From NCBI GenBank assembly GCA_903849835.1, contig CAINKA010000078.1:1-11338 (forward strand): 11,338 bases of DNA, written 5' to 3'. The position numbers and the translations under genes were made by a program. Positions 1-6,575 of the stretch are shown in pieces. The stretch's first letter is position 1, and the number at the start of each line of letters is the position of its first letter. The notes under the pieces are model-generated. The model saw nothing but the letters and a program-made list of their open reading frames with translations, was not told the DNA's origin and did no database searches. Origin of the DNA: an uncultured Alphaproteobacteria bacterium (GTDB lineage Bacteria > Pseudomonadota > Alphaproteobacteria > Rickettsiales > UBA1997).

Positions 1-60
1 CGAAGCATGATTCGTGGCACGGTGCCCAGAATCATGCTTCGACAGGCTCAGCATGACATT
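1..60. repeat. Long palindromic repeat, left copy (family 1), cut by window edge
   Basis: Positions 1-13 (CGAAGCATGATTC) are perfectly complementary to 29-41 (GAATCATGCTTCG). Between them GGCAC (16-20) and GTGCC (22-26) extend the hairpin around a single central G. The right flank 42-60 (ACAGGCTCAGCATGACATT) matches, in reverse complement, the left flank of the copy at 11274-11338, so the two copies lie inverted at the window ends. The left arm of this copy probably continues outside the window. The core resembles the common TTCGACAGGCTCAG-type intergenic repeats of many bacterial genomes; that resemblance is from memory. Confidence 0.9.
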
Positions 61-94
61 GAGGAGTTGTAAAAAAAGAGGAGTTGTAAAAAAA
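61..94. repeat. Perfect 17-bp tandem duplication
   Basis: The unit GAGGAGTTGTAAAAAAA occurs twice in a row (61-77 and 78-94), starting exactly where the palindromic repeat ends. The remaining ~185 bases up to the start of the giant gene at 280 are AT-rich. I see no convincing promoter there: TTCAAC at 194-199 and TATATT at 216-221 are spaced 16 bp apart, but the -35 match is poor. Confidence 0.85.
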
Positions 95-279
95 GATTTG
101 TTGAATCAAAAACCAATTTCCAAAAATCAGTTTCAAAACTGCAAACCAAAGAGGCGGCGCAACTTATTTTGGCAATCGATTCTTGCAACAAATTTTCAAC
201 CCGACAATTTCTGCGTATATTTTTTCAGATTTACTGATGGGTTTTTGTAAAAATTTTTATCAATTTTTTTAGTTAGAAA

Positions 280-3200
280 ATGTCAACACCATCACGACCC
301 CTACCATCATCCAAAATTGGTACTCCACCGCCAAGAGGTGGAGGTGAAGGTGGAGGTGGAGGTGGAGGTGGAGGTGGAGGTGGAGGTGGAGGTGGAGATA
401 AAATAAAAAGAGGGATTAAAAACATCATTTTGCAAATATTTGAGCAGTTTGATAAAGGTGAGGATACAGAAGATAGGTGGAGAGAGGTTTTTAAAGCAGA
501 AATGGAAAAGCTAAACAAGCTACCTCCGCAGAAAGATACGGTGTCATGGGAGGCGAGAATCTCATGGCAAACGACCTTAGGAGGAGCTGAGAACTTATTG
601 AAGTCGTTTTCTAGGTCTAGGCTAAAGGAAGCTATGTCTAAGACTTCTGATCTAGCGGAGTTGGGGAAGCTTCTTGACGAGTATACAGCAAGAGAGGAAG
701 CAAAAGCTGCCGCTGCAGCAGCAGCAAGAGAGGAAGCAAAAGCTGCCGCTGCAGCAGCAATAGCAAAAGTGCGAGCAGAAGCTGCCGCAAGAGAAAGAGT
801 GCAAGCAGAAGCTGCTGCCGCTGCCGCAGCTCGTGCCTCAGCTGCGGAAGAAAGATCAAATAGACTGCAACAAGAAGTATTAGAGGCACAAAGACGAGCT
901 ATTGCGCAGCGGGAGGCTGCAGAAAGAGCAGCAGCCAATGCTGAGGCTACAATTGGGCGAGTAAATGCAGAAGCGAAACGTGAAATAAGAGCAGCAAATG
1001 AAAGAGTTGATGCAGCAGAATCTGCGGCAGAAGCAGCAAGTGCAGCAGTGGAAGAGATGATAAGAGAGTTTGAACAGACAGAAGGTGAGCTAAGAACAGT
1101 AGGGGGTAAGGTTGGCGCTGAATCAAAAGCGCTTCAAAAGGCGCAAGCAGAAAAAGATGCTGCGCTTGCTGCGGTTAAAGAATCTGGAAGAGAACGGACC
1201 AGACTTTTAGAAGAGAAAAAAATAGAAATTGATGCAATCAGAGCCAGAGCAACTGCAGCAGTTGAATTGGCTAGAGCAGCAGAAGCGGAAAGAGATTCTG
1301 CAAGAGCAAGAGCAAGAGCAGTTGAAAATAATGCCACAGAGAGAGTAGGAATGGCGGTAAGAGAAAAGGAGGAGGCAGTGCAAGCATCTGCCAAAGCAAT
1401 AGCGGAAAAAGAGGCTGCGGAGCTGAGAGTCAGAACACTAGACGAAGATCTTAAAGCGGAGAAAGATCGATTAGCTGCGGCGCAACTGGAAAGGAATGTA
1501 GCAAGTGATCAGCTTAGTATACTGAGTCAAAAAGTTGCGGATGCAGAGCTAGTAAAAAGACACGCTGAATATTCAGTCGCAGATGCAATAAGTAGAGAGC
1601 AAGAAATGCGACATAGGTTGCAACTAGCAGATAAGCAAGTTGAGGCAATGATTAGAGAAACTGCAGTCGCTAACAGAGATGCAGCATTTGCGCTAGAAAA
1701 TGTAGCGCTTGCCGAAGCCAGATCCGTTGAAGCTATAGCGAAAGCGCAATCTGACTCTGAAAATGCAGTGCGAGCAAGATCGGAAGCGGCCGATATGCAA
1801 AATAAAGCCAGAGAGATGTGTGAGGCAATGTTAGCGATAGGCGTTCCACCTGCTCCACCACCCCCTCCTTCAGCACAAGCCTATCCACCAATTCTAACTG
1901 CAGAGTTAGAGACATTGCGACAAGGACTTGCTCAACAAGCAGAAATCGCTAGAAAAAACGAAGAATTATTAGCGCAATCAATAGCTGAAAGTAAGCGGCG
2001 ATCACAAGAATTTGATGCGGAGCGGGGAAGATTAGCTGCAATTGCTGGGGAAGCTGTCGGAGCAGTTGGCAGGGCAAATGCAGATGCTGCAGAAATTATA
2101 GCAAGATCTAATGCGCGAGATGAAGCTACAAGAGGGCAGTTAGCGCAGGCCTTACGACTTCAGATAGAAACCGCAGCCGCCGCAGCAACAGCCCAGCGAG
2201 CAGCGGCAGCGCAAGTTTCTGCAGTCACCGCTGTAGGTGAAAGAGCGCAAGAAAAAATGAGGGGGTTAAGAGGTGAGGTTGTTGCACTTGTTAAAGCTGT
2301 CGGTAATGGAAATGAAGCAGCTATTAGAAGAGAGGTTCAGCGCGCGATAGAGGGGCAGCAAGAAATATCTCGAGAACGTGAAGCGAGAATCCAAGTAGAA
2401 GCTGCCGCCGCAGCTGCCGCTGCCGAAGCGAAAAGACTCGCAGATGTTCGAGCTGCGGAGGATGATGCACGACGAGCGGGTGAACTCGTAAGAGTTCGAT
2501 TGGAAGGGGAAAGAGCTGCTGCAAACGCCGCACAACGAGCGGCTGAAATTGAAAGTGCTCGAGTACAAGGTCAATCTATAGCTACTCTTGCCGCTGCTAG
2601 ATTGGCAAGAGAACGAGCTAATTCTGAAGTCGCAAGAGCTCAAGAGGCATCTGCAGCTGCAATAACTGCCGCCGAAGCAAGAAGAGCGAGGGATGTTGCG
2701 GAGATTGATCGGAGAGCTGAAGGGCAGCGAGTCGCCACAGATCGTCGCTTAACAGAAATAGAAGCAGAAGGTCGTGCAGCAAGAGAAGCATCTGCCGCCG
2801 CAATAGCCGCTGCCGAAGCGGCAAGAAGAAGGGCGGAAGAGACAATAGCTGAGGAAAGAAGACAAGCTGCCGACGCAATAGTCGCCGCTAATGCTAGAGG
2901 AGATGGAGCTGCAGTTGCAGCAATTCGAGCAGGATTTGCAGATCAACAAGCCGCCATGGCAGCGCAACTAGAAGAAATAAGACGAGAGCACGCCGCCGCA
3001 TTGGCTGCCGCTGCTGCAGCTCAAGCCGCTACAGAAGCAGCTAGAGCTCAAGCGGAACGGGATGCGCGAGCTGCAAGAGATGCGGCCGCAGCACAAATTG
3101 CCGCAGTCACCGCTGCAGCTGCTGAAGCAGCCGCCAGAGCTCAAGCGGCAAATGTCGCAATATTAGCTGCTAACGCTGCTAGAGAAGAGGCGGCTGCTGC

Positions 3201-4692
3201 AAGAATTGGAGACCAGTTAGCAGCGGTAAGAGATCAAGCAGCTGCAAGAGCTGCTGTTGAAGCAGCAAGAGTAAGGGCGGAAGCTGAAGCAGCCGCCGCT
3301 GAAACCGCAAGAATTCGAGCAGAAGCAGCTCTTCAACAAGCCGCCATGGCAGCGCAACTAGAAGAAATAAGAGGAGAGCGCGCCGCCGCATTGGCTGCCG
3401 CTGCTGCAGCTCAAGCCGCTACAGAAGCAGCTAGAGCTCGAGCGGAACAGGATACACGAGATGCAAGAGCTGCGGCCGTAGCACAAATTGACGCAGTCAC
3501 CGCTGCAGCTGCTGAAGCAGCCGCCAGAGCTCAAGAGGCAAATGTCGCAATATTAGCTGCTAACGCTGCTAGAGAAGAGGCGGCTGCTGCAAGAATTGGA
3601 GACCAGTTAGCAGCGGCGGTAAGAGAACAAGCAGCTGCAATAGCTGCTGTTGAAGCAGCAAGAGCTGCTGCTGATGCGGCAAGAGTAAGGGCGGAAGCTG
3701 ATGTTGCCGCAGTAATGGCGCGAGTAGATGACGCGATAGCTGCCGCTGCTGCCGGAGGAGTTGGAGTTGATGCGATTGCAGCAATGCGAGAAGAGTTTGC
3801 AAGACTAAGTGATGAAGCTGAAAGAGGTCGAGGAATAGAAATAGCAGCTGCAGTTGCAGCTCAACATGGAGCAGAAGGCCGAGCTGCAGCAGCCGCCGCT
3901 GAAACCGCAAGAATTCGAGAAGAAGTAGATCTTCAAATTGCTCAAGCTACAGAGCAACGAGATGCGGCTGTTGCCGCAGCAAGAACCGAAATAGATGCTG
4001 CAAAAAAAGAAAAAGCATCTTTTGAACCAGTTTTTCCAAGAGACATAATTCCTGCTAATCTAGCGCATGTGCTATTCCTCATTCACAAAGGAGAGGCGCT
4101 TACATCTAACGACAAACTTTCAATAACTGACATTTCTAGAAAATTTGGAGAAGGTCTTGAGATAGCTGATCGAAGCTTTGTTGAGAAAATGGAAAGAGAT
4201 ATTAATCGCAAAAATCCGGAGTTTTTTAAAAAAAATTATAATGAAAGAGGTCGATTTACAGGTGACGAAGAAAGTTTTGAAAGAATGGTTCTTAATGAAC
4301 ATGCCATGGTTGAGAAAAAAGAAATAGTTCACGATGAACCAGTCTTTCCAAAAGACATAATTCCCTCTAACCTAGCGCATGCGTTATTTCTCTTTCATAA
4401 AAAACATGAACTCACAACCAATGATGCACGTTCGATAACTGACATTTCTAGAAAATTTGGAAAAGACGCTGGAATAAGCAATCAAGAATTTGTAGAGGAA
4501 ATGGCGAGAGATTTTAGTCGTAAAGATAAGGATTTTTTTACCAAAAATTATGATGAAAGAGGGCGGTTTACAGGAGGTGAAGAAGTTTTTAAAAAACTAG
4601 TTCTTAACTCTGCTAAATCAATTTTTCCAAGTAGATCTGTTGCTCATGCTGTAGTTGAAGAGAGAGGTGCTGCTGCAGCAGGGCGCGCATAA
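280..4692 (+). CDS. Giant Ala/Arg/Glu-rich coiled-coil protein with duplicated C-terminal domain, function unknown
   Basis: I do not recognise this 1470-residue protein. Order of parts: a short Ser/Pro N-terminus; 16 consecutive glycines (residues 24-39); a mixed, probably folded segment (about 40-125, containing WREVF and SWEARISWQTTLGG); then a very long Ala-rich, Arg/Glu/Gln-rich helix region (about 125-1245) with coiled-coil composition. The helix is broken once by a proline tract (VPPAPPPPP, about 522-530). The C-terminus (1249-1450) holds two copies of a ~100-residue domain starting EPVFP.DIIP and ending GRFTG.EE.F...VLN. I see no signal peptide, membrane segment, nucleotide-binding or catalytic motif, so it is probably cytoplasmic or exported by a non-Sec route. 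The ATG at 280 is the first usable start; its leader (GTTAGAAA) has no clear Shine-Dalgarno site. The gene is much richer in GC than its neighbours, largely because of alanine codons. A structural or scaffold protein, or a host-directed effector, are possibilities only. The uninterrupted frame and conserved C-terminal repeats argue it is a real gene. Confidence 0.88.
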   Translation: MSTPSRPLPSSKIGTPPPRGGGEGGGGGGGGGGGGGGGGDKIKRGIKNIILQIFEQFDKGEDTEDRWREVFKAEMEKLNKLPPQKDTVSWEARISWQTTLGGAENLLKSFSRSRLKEAMSKTSDLAELGKLLDEYTAREEAKAAAAAAAREEAKAAAAAAIAKVRAEAAARERVQAEAAAAAAARASAAEERSNRLQQEVLEAQRRAIAQREAAERAAANAEATIGRVNAEAKREIRAANERVDAAESAAEAASAAVEEMIREFEQTEGELRTVGGKVGAESKALQKAQAEKDAALAAVKESGRERTRLLEEKKIEIDAIRARATAAVELARAAEAERDSARARARAVENNATERVGMAVREKEEAVQASAKAIAEKEAAELRVRTLDEDLKAEKDRLAAAQLERNVASDQLSILSQKVADAELVKRHAEYSVADAISREQEMRHRLQLADKQVEAMIRETAVANRDAAFALENVALAEARSVEAIAKAQSDSENAVRARSEAADMQNKAREMCEAMLAIGVPPAPPPPPSAQAYPPILTAELETLRQGLAQQAEIARKNEELLAQSIAESKRRSQEFDAERGRLAAIAGEAVGAVGRANADAAEIIARSNARDEATRGQLAQALRLQIETAAAAATAQRAAAAQVSAVTAVGERAQEKMRGLRGEVVALVKAVGNGNEAAIRREVQRAIEGQQEISREREARIQVEAAAAAAAAEAKRLADVRAAEDDARRAGELVRVRLEGERAAANAAQRAAEIESARVQGQSIATLAAARLARERANSEVARAQEASAAAITAAEARRARDVAEIDRRAEGQRVATDRRLTEIEAEGRAAREASAAAIAAAEAARRRAEETIAEERRQAADAIVAANARGDGAAVAAIRAGFADQQAAMAAQLEEIRREHAAALAAAAAAQAATEAARAQAERDARAARDAAAAQIAAVTAAAAEAAARAQAANVAILAANAAREEAAAARIGDQLAAVRDQAAARAAVEAARVRAEAEAAAAETARIRAEAALQQAAMAAQLEEIRGERAAALAAAAAAQAATEAARARAEQDTRDARAAAVAQIDAVTAAAAEAAARAQEANVAILAANAAREEAAAARIGDQLAAAVREQAAAIAAVEAARAAADAARVRAEADVAAVMARVDDAIAAAAAGGVGVDAIAAMREEFARLSDEAERGRGIEIAAAVAAQHGAEGRAAAAAAETARIREEVDLQIAQATEQRDAAVAAARTEIDAAKKEKASFEPVFPRDIIPANLAHVLFLIHKGEALTSNDKLSITDISRKFGEGLEIADRSFVEKMERDINRKNPEFFKKNYNERGRFTGDEESFERMVLNEHAMVEKKEIVHDEPVFPKDIIPSNLAHALFLFHKKHELTTNDARSITDISRKFGKDAGISNQEFVEEMARDFSRKDKDFFTKNYDERGRFTGGEEVFKKLVLNSAKSIFPSRSVAHAVVEERGAAAAGRA
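349..396 (+). repeat. (GGTGGA)8 hexamer microsatellite encoding poly-Gly
   Basis: Eight perfect GGTGGA units, preceded by imperfect units from 336, encode glycine residues 24-39 of the giant protein. The unit is six bases, so gain or loss of units keeps the frame and changes only the Gly tract length. Each junction also creates GGAGGT, a strong match to the anti-Shine-Dalgarno sequence, and the GG runs could form a two-tier G-quadruplex in the mRNA. Confidence 0.95.
688..759 (+). repeat. 36-bp tandem duplication in the giant gene
   Basis: The segment coding AREEAKAAAAAA (688-723) is repeated at once at 724-759, differing only in the last codon (GCA versus ATA). It lies at the start of the Ala-rich helix region, around residues 137-160, and shows how the helix has grown by in-frame duplication. 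Confidence 0.9.
2941..3720 (+). repeat. ~390-bp direct tandem duplication inside the giant gene
   Basis: The block starting at 2941 recurs from 3331 with an offset of 390 bases (130 codons). Comparing 2951-3226 with 3341-3616 by eye I count 11 mismatches. After that a 3-base insertion and then a 21-base insertion (after about 3663) separate the copies; all size changes are multiples of three. The tail of the unit (GAAACCGCAAGAATTCGAG, 3301-3319) appears a third time at 3901-3919. The similarity includes synonymous positions, so this is a recent DNA-level duplication and not only low-complexity convergence. Confidence 0.92.
4024..4629 (+). repeat. Two tandem copies of an unrecognised ~100-residue C-terminal domain
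   Basis: Copy 1 is 4024-4335 (residues 1249-1352) and copy 2 is 4336 to about 4629 (residues 1353-1450). Shared landmarks in order: EPVFP, DIIP, NLAH, LF..HK, ND, SITDISRKFG, FVE.M.RD, FF.KNY.ERGRFTG, EE.F, VLN. Spacing between landmarks is almost identical. Parts of the DNA are identical too (the stretch coding ITDISRKFG), but many positions differ, so this duplication is older than the 390-bp one. The sequence is not low complexity and looks like a small globular, mostly helical domain; I cannot name its family. Confidence 0.88.
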
Positions 4693-4693
4693 C

Positions 4694-5242
4694 TTAAAGC
4701 AGCTCAACAACCTCCGGCAAATCAATCCGAACAAATCCTTCCTTCAAATTTACCTCCGGAAAAGTTTGGTTTTTGAAAGAAAAATTTTCGATTTTTTCGT
4801 AATTTTTTTGTGGATTTTCTGGATTGAATTCGATTTCGATAATTCCTCCGGCGCCGTGATCTGACACGCTCAACACCTTCCCAATTTTTTTTGATTTCAT
4901 GTCGATCACATCGAGCCCGATTAGGTCGACATGGTAAAATTCATTTTCATTTTCTTCTCCAAAATCATCGCGATTGGTAAAAATTTCTGTGCCGCGCAAT
5001 TTTTCCGCAGCGTTGCGATCGCTGATTCCATCGAGCTTCGCGATCAAAATCGCATCGCCATTACTAGTGCCGATTACAGCTTTGTTTTTGTTGCTGATTT
5101 TTAGTTTGAGCGGATTTTCTTTCTCGTCGAAAAGCGAATAATTTTCAATTTGCTGCGGCTCTCCGCAATAGCTGATAATCTTGACCTCGCCCTTGATTCC
5201 AAAGACCGAAATAATTTTTCCGATTAGAATTTTTTTTGTCAT
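4694..5242 (-). CDS. rimM: Ribosome maturation factor RimM
   Basis: RimM binds the 30S subunit through ribosomal protein S19 and helps mature the 16S rRNA head domain in the cytoplasm. The 182-residue product has the N-terminal RimM beta-barrel (IGKIISVFGIKGEVKI, residues 7-22), the typical DRNAAEKLRGTEIF segment (75-88), a linker, and a C-terminal PRC-barrel (EFYHVDLIGLDV, 101-112; ending FPEVNLKEGFVRIDLPEVVE, 161-180). Length is close to the usual ~170. I chose the ATG at 5242: the frame stays open upstream to 5326, but that part is a translation of the repeat element at 5272-5333 and RimM homology starts at MTKKILIGKI. The leader (AACAAATAAAAAA) has no Shine-Dalgarno site. The gene is convergent with the giant gene, one base between stops. 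It is not beside rpsP or trmD, its usual partners. Confidence 0.95.
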   Translation of the reverse strand: MTKKILIGKIISVFGIKGEVKIISYCGEPQQIENYSLFDEKENPLKLKISNKNKAVIGTSNGDAILIAKLDGISDRNAAEKLRGTEIFTNRDDFGEENENEFYHVDLIGLDVIDMKSKKIGKVLSVSDHGAGGIIEIEFNPENPQKNYEKIENFSFKNQTFPEVNLKEGFVRIDLPEVVELL

Positions 5243-5271
5243 TTTTTTATTTGTTGAATTGGTTTGTTTTT

Positions 5272-5333
5272 GTAGGGGCGACCCTTGTGGTCGCCCGTGG
5301 GTCGATGCGGGATGGCACAAGACCATCCCCTAC
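5272..5333. repeat. 62-bp palindromic REP/MITE-like element, copy A
   Basis: The ends are inverted: GTAGGGG (5272-5278) and CCCCTAC (5327-5333). Inside are two hairpins: GGGCGACC/GGTCGCCC (5276-5283, 5289-5296) with loop CTTGT, and GGGATGG/CCATCCC (5309-5315, 5323-5329) with loop CACAAGA. The copy lies 29 bp upstream of the rimM start and at the 3' end of the transposase pseudogene, whose TAG stop (5330-5332, read on -) is part of the element's terminus. It is preceded by a T-run, as are copies D and E2. Confidence 0.92.
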
Positions 5334-5874
5334 GACATAAAATTTTCGTCTTTTTCCCAACAACACGGATTTTCAATCACATATTCACGAATTTTTTCCA
5401 AAGATTTTTCGTTACGAATCACGTGATCGTAATAGCTACGTTGCCAAAGTTTTTTGTTAAATTGCTTCGCAAGATTTTGTTTTACGAGCTGGATGTATCG
5501 ATGTGTAGCGATCGATTTAAACGCCCCAATAATATTCGGAATTGTAGGGGCGACCCTTGTGCTCGCCCGTGGGTCGATGCGGGATGGCACAAGACCATCC
5601 CCTACGGTGACATCAGGAATAAAAATTATTCCGTGAAAATGATTCGGCATCACTACGAACTCATCAATCTCGATGTTAATAAATCTGTTTTTTAATTTTT
5701 TCCATTCATCCACCAACATCCTCCCCGCCTCATTCAATCGCATTTCCTCATCCTCAATCAACCAAACAAACATTCTTTTTCATTGCTGCAAATGGTGATG
5801 AAATAAAGGCCGGCGTGAGCATAGTCATATTCGCGCAAACGCAGTGGTTTGCGTTTTGGTGGTTGGGTTTTCAT
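5330..5874 (-). pseudogene. RAYT-like (Y1/HUH, IS200-related) transposase, disrupted by a 1-nt frameshift
   Basis: RAYT proteins are single-strand HUH endonucleases of the IS200/IS605 superfamily linked to mobilisation of REP hairpins. Reading on the minus strand from ATG at 5874 gives MKTQPPKRKPLRLREYDY...GLYFITICSNEKE.LFG, a typical family N-terminus, and then TGA at 5758-5760. The rest of the protein continues in another frame (IEDEEMRLNEAG... through the HUH motif MPNHFHGII to the catalytic-Tyr region RSYYDHVIRN and the end near 5330). Adding one base near 5760 restores a ~181-residue protein, so a single-base deletion is the simplest explanation. Copy B of the repeat element (5544-5605) lies in frame inside the gene, between the HUH motif and IIGAFKS, and encodes about 20 residues. 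The stop lies in copy A; fragments C and D lie just upstream. An internal ATG at 5773 could give a 147-residue product without the first beta-strand, which is unlikely to be active. Confidence 0.88.
5544..5605. repeat. 62-bp REP/MITE-like element, copy B, inside the transposase gene
   Basis: Matches copy A at 61 of 62 positions in the same orientation (one change, GGTCGCCC to GCTCGCCC, which breaks one pair in the first stem). It lies within the transposase pseudogene. Read on the minus strand it encodes VGDGLVPSRIDPRASTRVAP without stops, because the frame avoids the terminal TAG. Its spacer lacks the GTTAAC found in copies D and E2, so no internal stop is introduced. Confidence 0.92.
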
Positions 5875-5884
5875 GTGATTTTAT

Positions 5885-5922
5885 CCGTGGGTGATGCGGG
5901 ACGGCACAAGGCCGTCCCCTAC
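5885..5922. repeat. Partial REP/MITE-like element, copy C (right half)
   Basis: Only the right half is present: CCGTGGGTGATGC, then the perfect hairpin GGGACGGC-ACAAG-GCCGTCCC and the end CCCCTAC. The left hairpin is missing. It sits 10 bp upstream of the transposase start (5874, minus strand). Its stem has a C-G pair where copies A and B have T-A, a compensatory change. Confidence 0.85.
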
Positions 5923-5945
5923 AATGTGATTTTAAATTATGTTTT

Positions 5946-6011
5946 GTAGGGGCGACCCTTGTGGTCGCCCGTGTGGTGATGTTAACGGGACAGCACAAGG
6001 CCGTCCCCTAC
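5946..6011. repeat. 66-bp REP/MITE-like element, copy D, overlapping the nusB stop
   Basis: Ends GTAGGGG (5946-5952) and CCCCTAC (6005-6011). The first hairpin is the same as in copy A. The spacer contains GTTAAC and the second hairpin is GGGACAGC-ACAAG-GCCGTCCC with one mismatch. The terminal CTAC supplies the TAG stop of nusB (6008-6010 on the minus strand). Confidence 0.9.
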
Positions 6012-6493
6012 ATTTCACGAAACTTCTTCGCAAAATTTTCCAGCAACCCGTTAACAAAAGTAACTTTTTTAGAATCGAAAAAGCTGGCGGCGATGTCGAC
6101 ATATTCGTTGATGATCACCTTCAAAGGCGTGTCCAGCATGAATTGTAGTTCGAATGCGCCGAAGCGTAAAATTTGTTTCACGACGTCATCTAAATTTTCA
6201 AACTCCCAACCTTTTTGCAAAAAATTAGAAATTTCCGCGTCGATTTTTTCGACGTTTAGCGCAAGGCCAGAAATTAAATTATTCAAAAATTCTTCATCAA
6301 TTTTTTCGCGGTAGGAGGAAATATTTTCTTCGGAATTAATCGCGTAATTTTCAATCACGTCATTTTTTATTTCGTCCAATTTTTTTTCATCGCCAAGAAA
6401 ATCAAGCTGATAAAAAATTTGTATGGCCATCAAGCGAGACAGGCTGCGTCTTCGTCCTGAATTAACTTTTTTAGTTTTTAGTTTTTTTTGCAT
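6008..6493 (-). CDS. nusB: Transcription antitermination / rRNA processing factor NusB
   Basis: NusB binds boxA RNA with NusE (S10) in antitermination complexes on rRNA operons. The 161-residue, all-helical protein shows the Arg-rich RNA-binding start (GRRRSLSRLMAIQIFYQLDF, residues 13-32), the conserved VKQILRFGAFEL segment (105-116), and the family signature PLKVIINEYVDIAASFF...VTFVNGLLENFAK (123-156). Length is normal for the family. ATG at 6493 is chosen because the next Met (M22) lies inside the conserved helix; the leader lacks a Shine-Dalgarno site. The last codon is ATG, followed by a TAG stop that belongs to repeat element D. The gene is divergent from lysA with 82 bp between starts, and it lies upstream of the transposase pseudogene and rimM on the same strand. 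The usual partners ribH or thiL are not next to it. Confidence 0.95.
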   Translation of the reverse strand: MQKKLKTKKVNSGRRRSLSRLMAIQIFYQLDFLGDEKKLDEIKNDVIENYAINSEENISSYREKIDEEFLNNLISGLALNVEKIDAEISNFLQKGWEFENLDDVVKQILRFGAFELQFMLDTPLKVIINEYVDIAASFFDSKKVTFVNGLLENFAKKFREM

Positions 6494-6512
6494 TATTTTT
6501 ACGGCTAGTTGG

Positions 6513-6540
6513 TTGACTTTTGCTGAGGCGGATTTCTAAA
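6513..6540 (+). promoter_or_regulatory. Possible sigma-70 promoter for lysA
   Basis: TTGACT (6513-6518) matches the -35 consensus at 5 of 6 positions, and TCTAAA (6535-6540) matches the -10 at 4 of 6, with 16 bp between. It lies in the 82-bp gap between the divergent nusB and lysA starts and would give a leader of about 30 bases. No equally good promoter was found for nusB on the other strand. Confidence 0.35.
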
Positions 6541-6575
6541 TGCGATCGTAAATTTTCACATCTTTTTTTCTTTCA

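Noticed and set aside
14..250. Open frame of 78 codons upstream of the giant gene
   Set aside because: It starts inside the palindromic repeat, crosses the 17-bp tandem duplication, has no ribosome site and no recognisable protein features.
273..938. Long minus-strand open frame opposite the giant gene, and similar ones to 3910
   Set aside because: Poly-Ala/Leu/Pro-like translations are the antisense of Ala/Gly-rich codons; absence of stops follows from the GC-rich composition.
280..4692. Phage tape-measure, TolA or SMC protein
   Set aside because: No membrane segments, no Walker motifs, no phage neighbours; similarity is limited to Ala-rich helical composition.
5243..5326. Extended rimM start at 5326
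   Set aside because: The extra 28 residues are encoded by repeat copy A and its flank; RimM similarity starts at the ATG at 5242.
5755..5775. Programmed -1 frameshift in the transposase, as in some IS elements
   Set aside because: No slippery heptamer or obvious downstream stimulator; family members are normally a single frame, so a one-base deletion is simpler.
5181..6314. Plus-strand frames containing CRGDPCGRPW-like peptides
   Set aside because: These peptides are direct translations of the repeat elements, and the frames lie antisense to rimM, the transposase and nusB.
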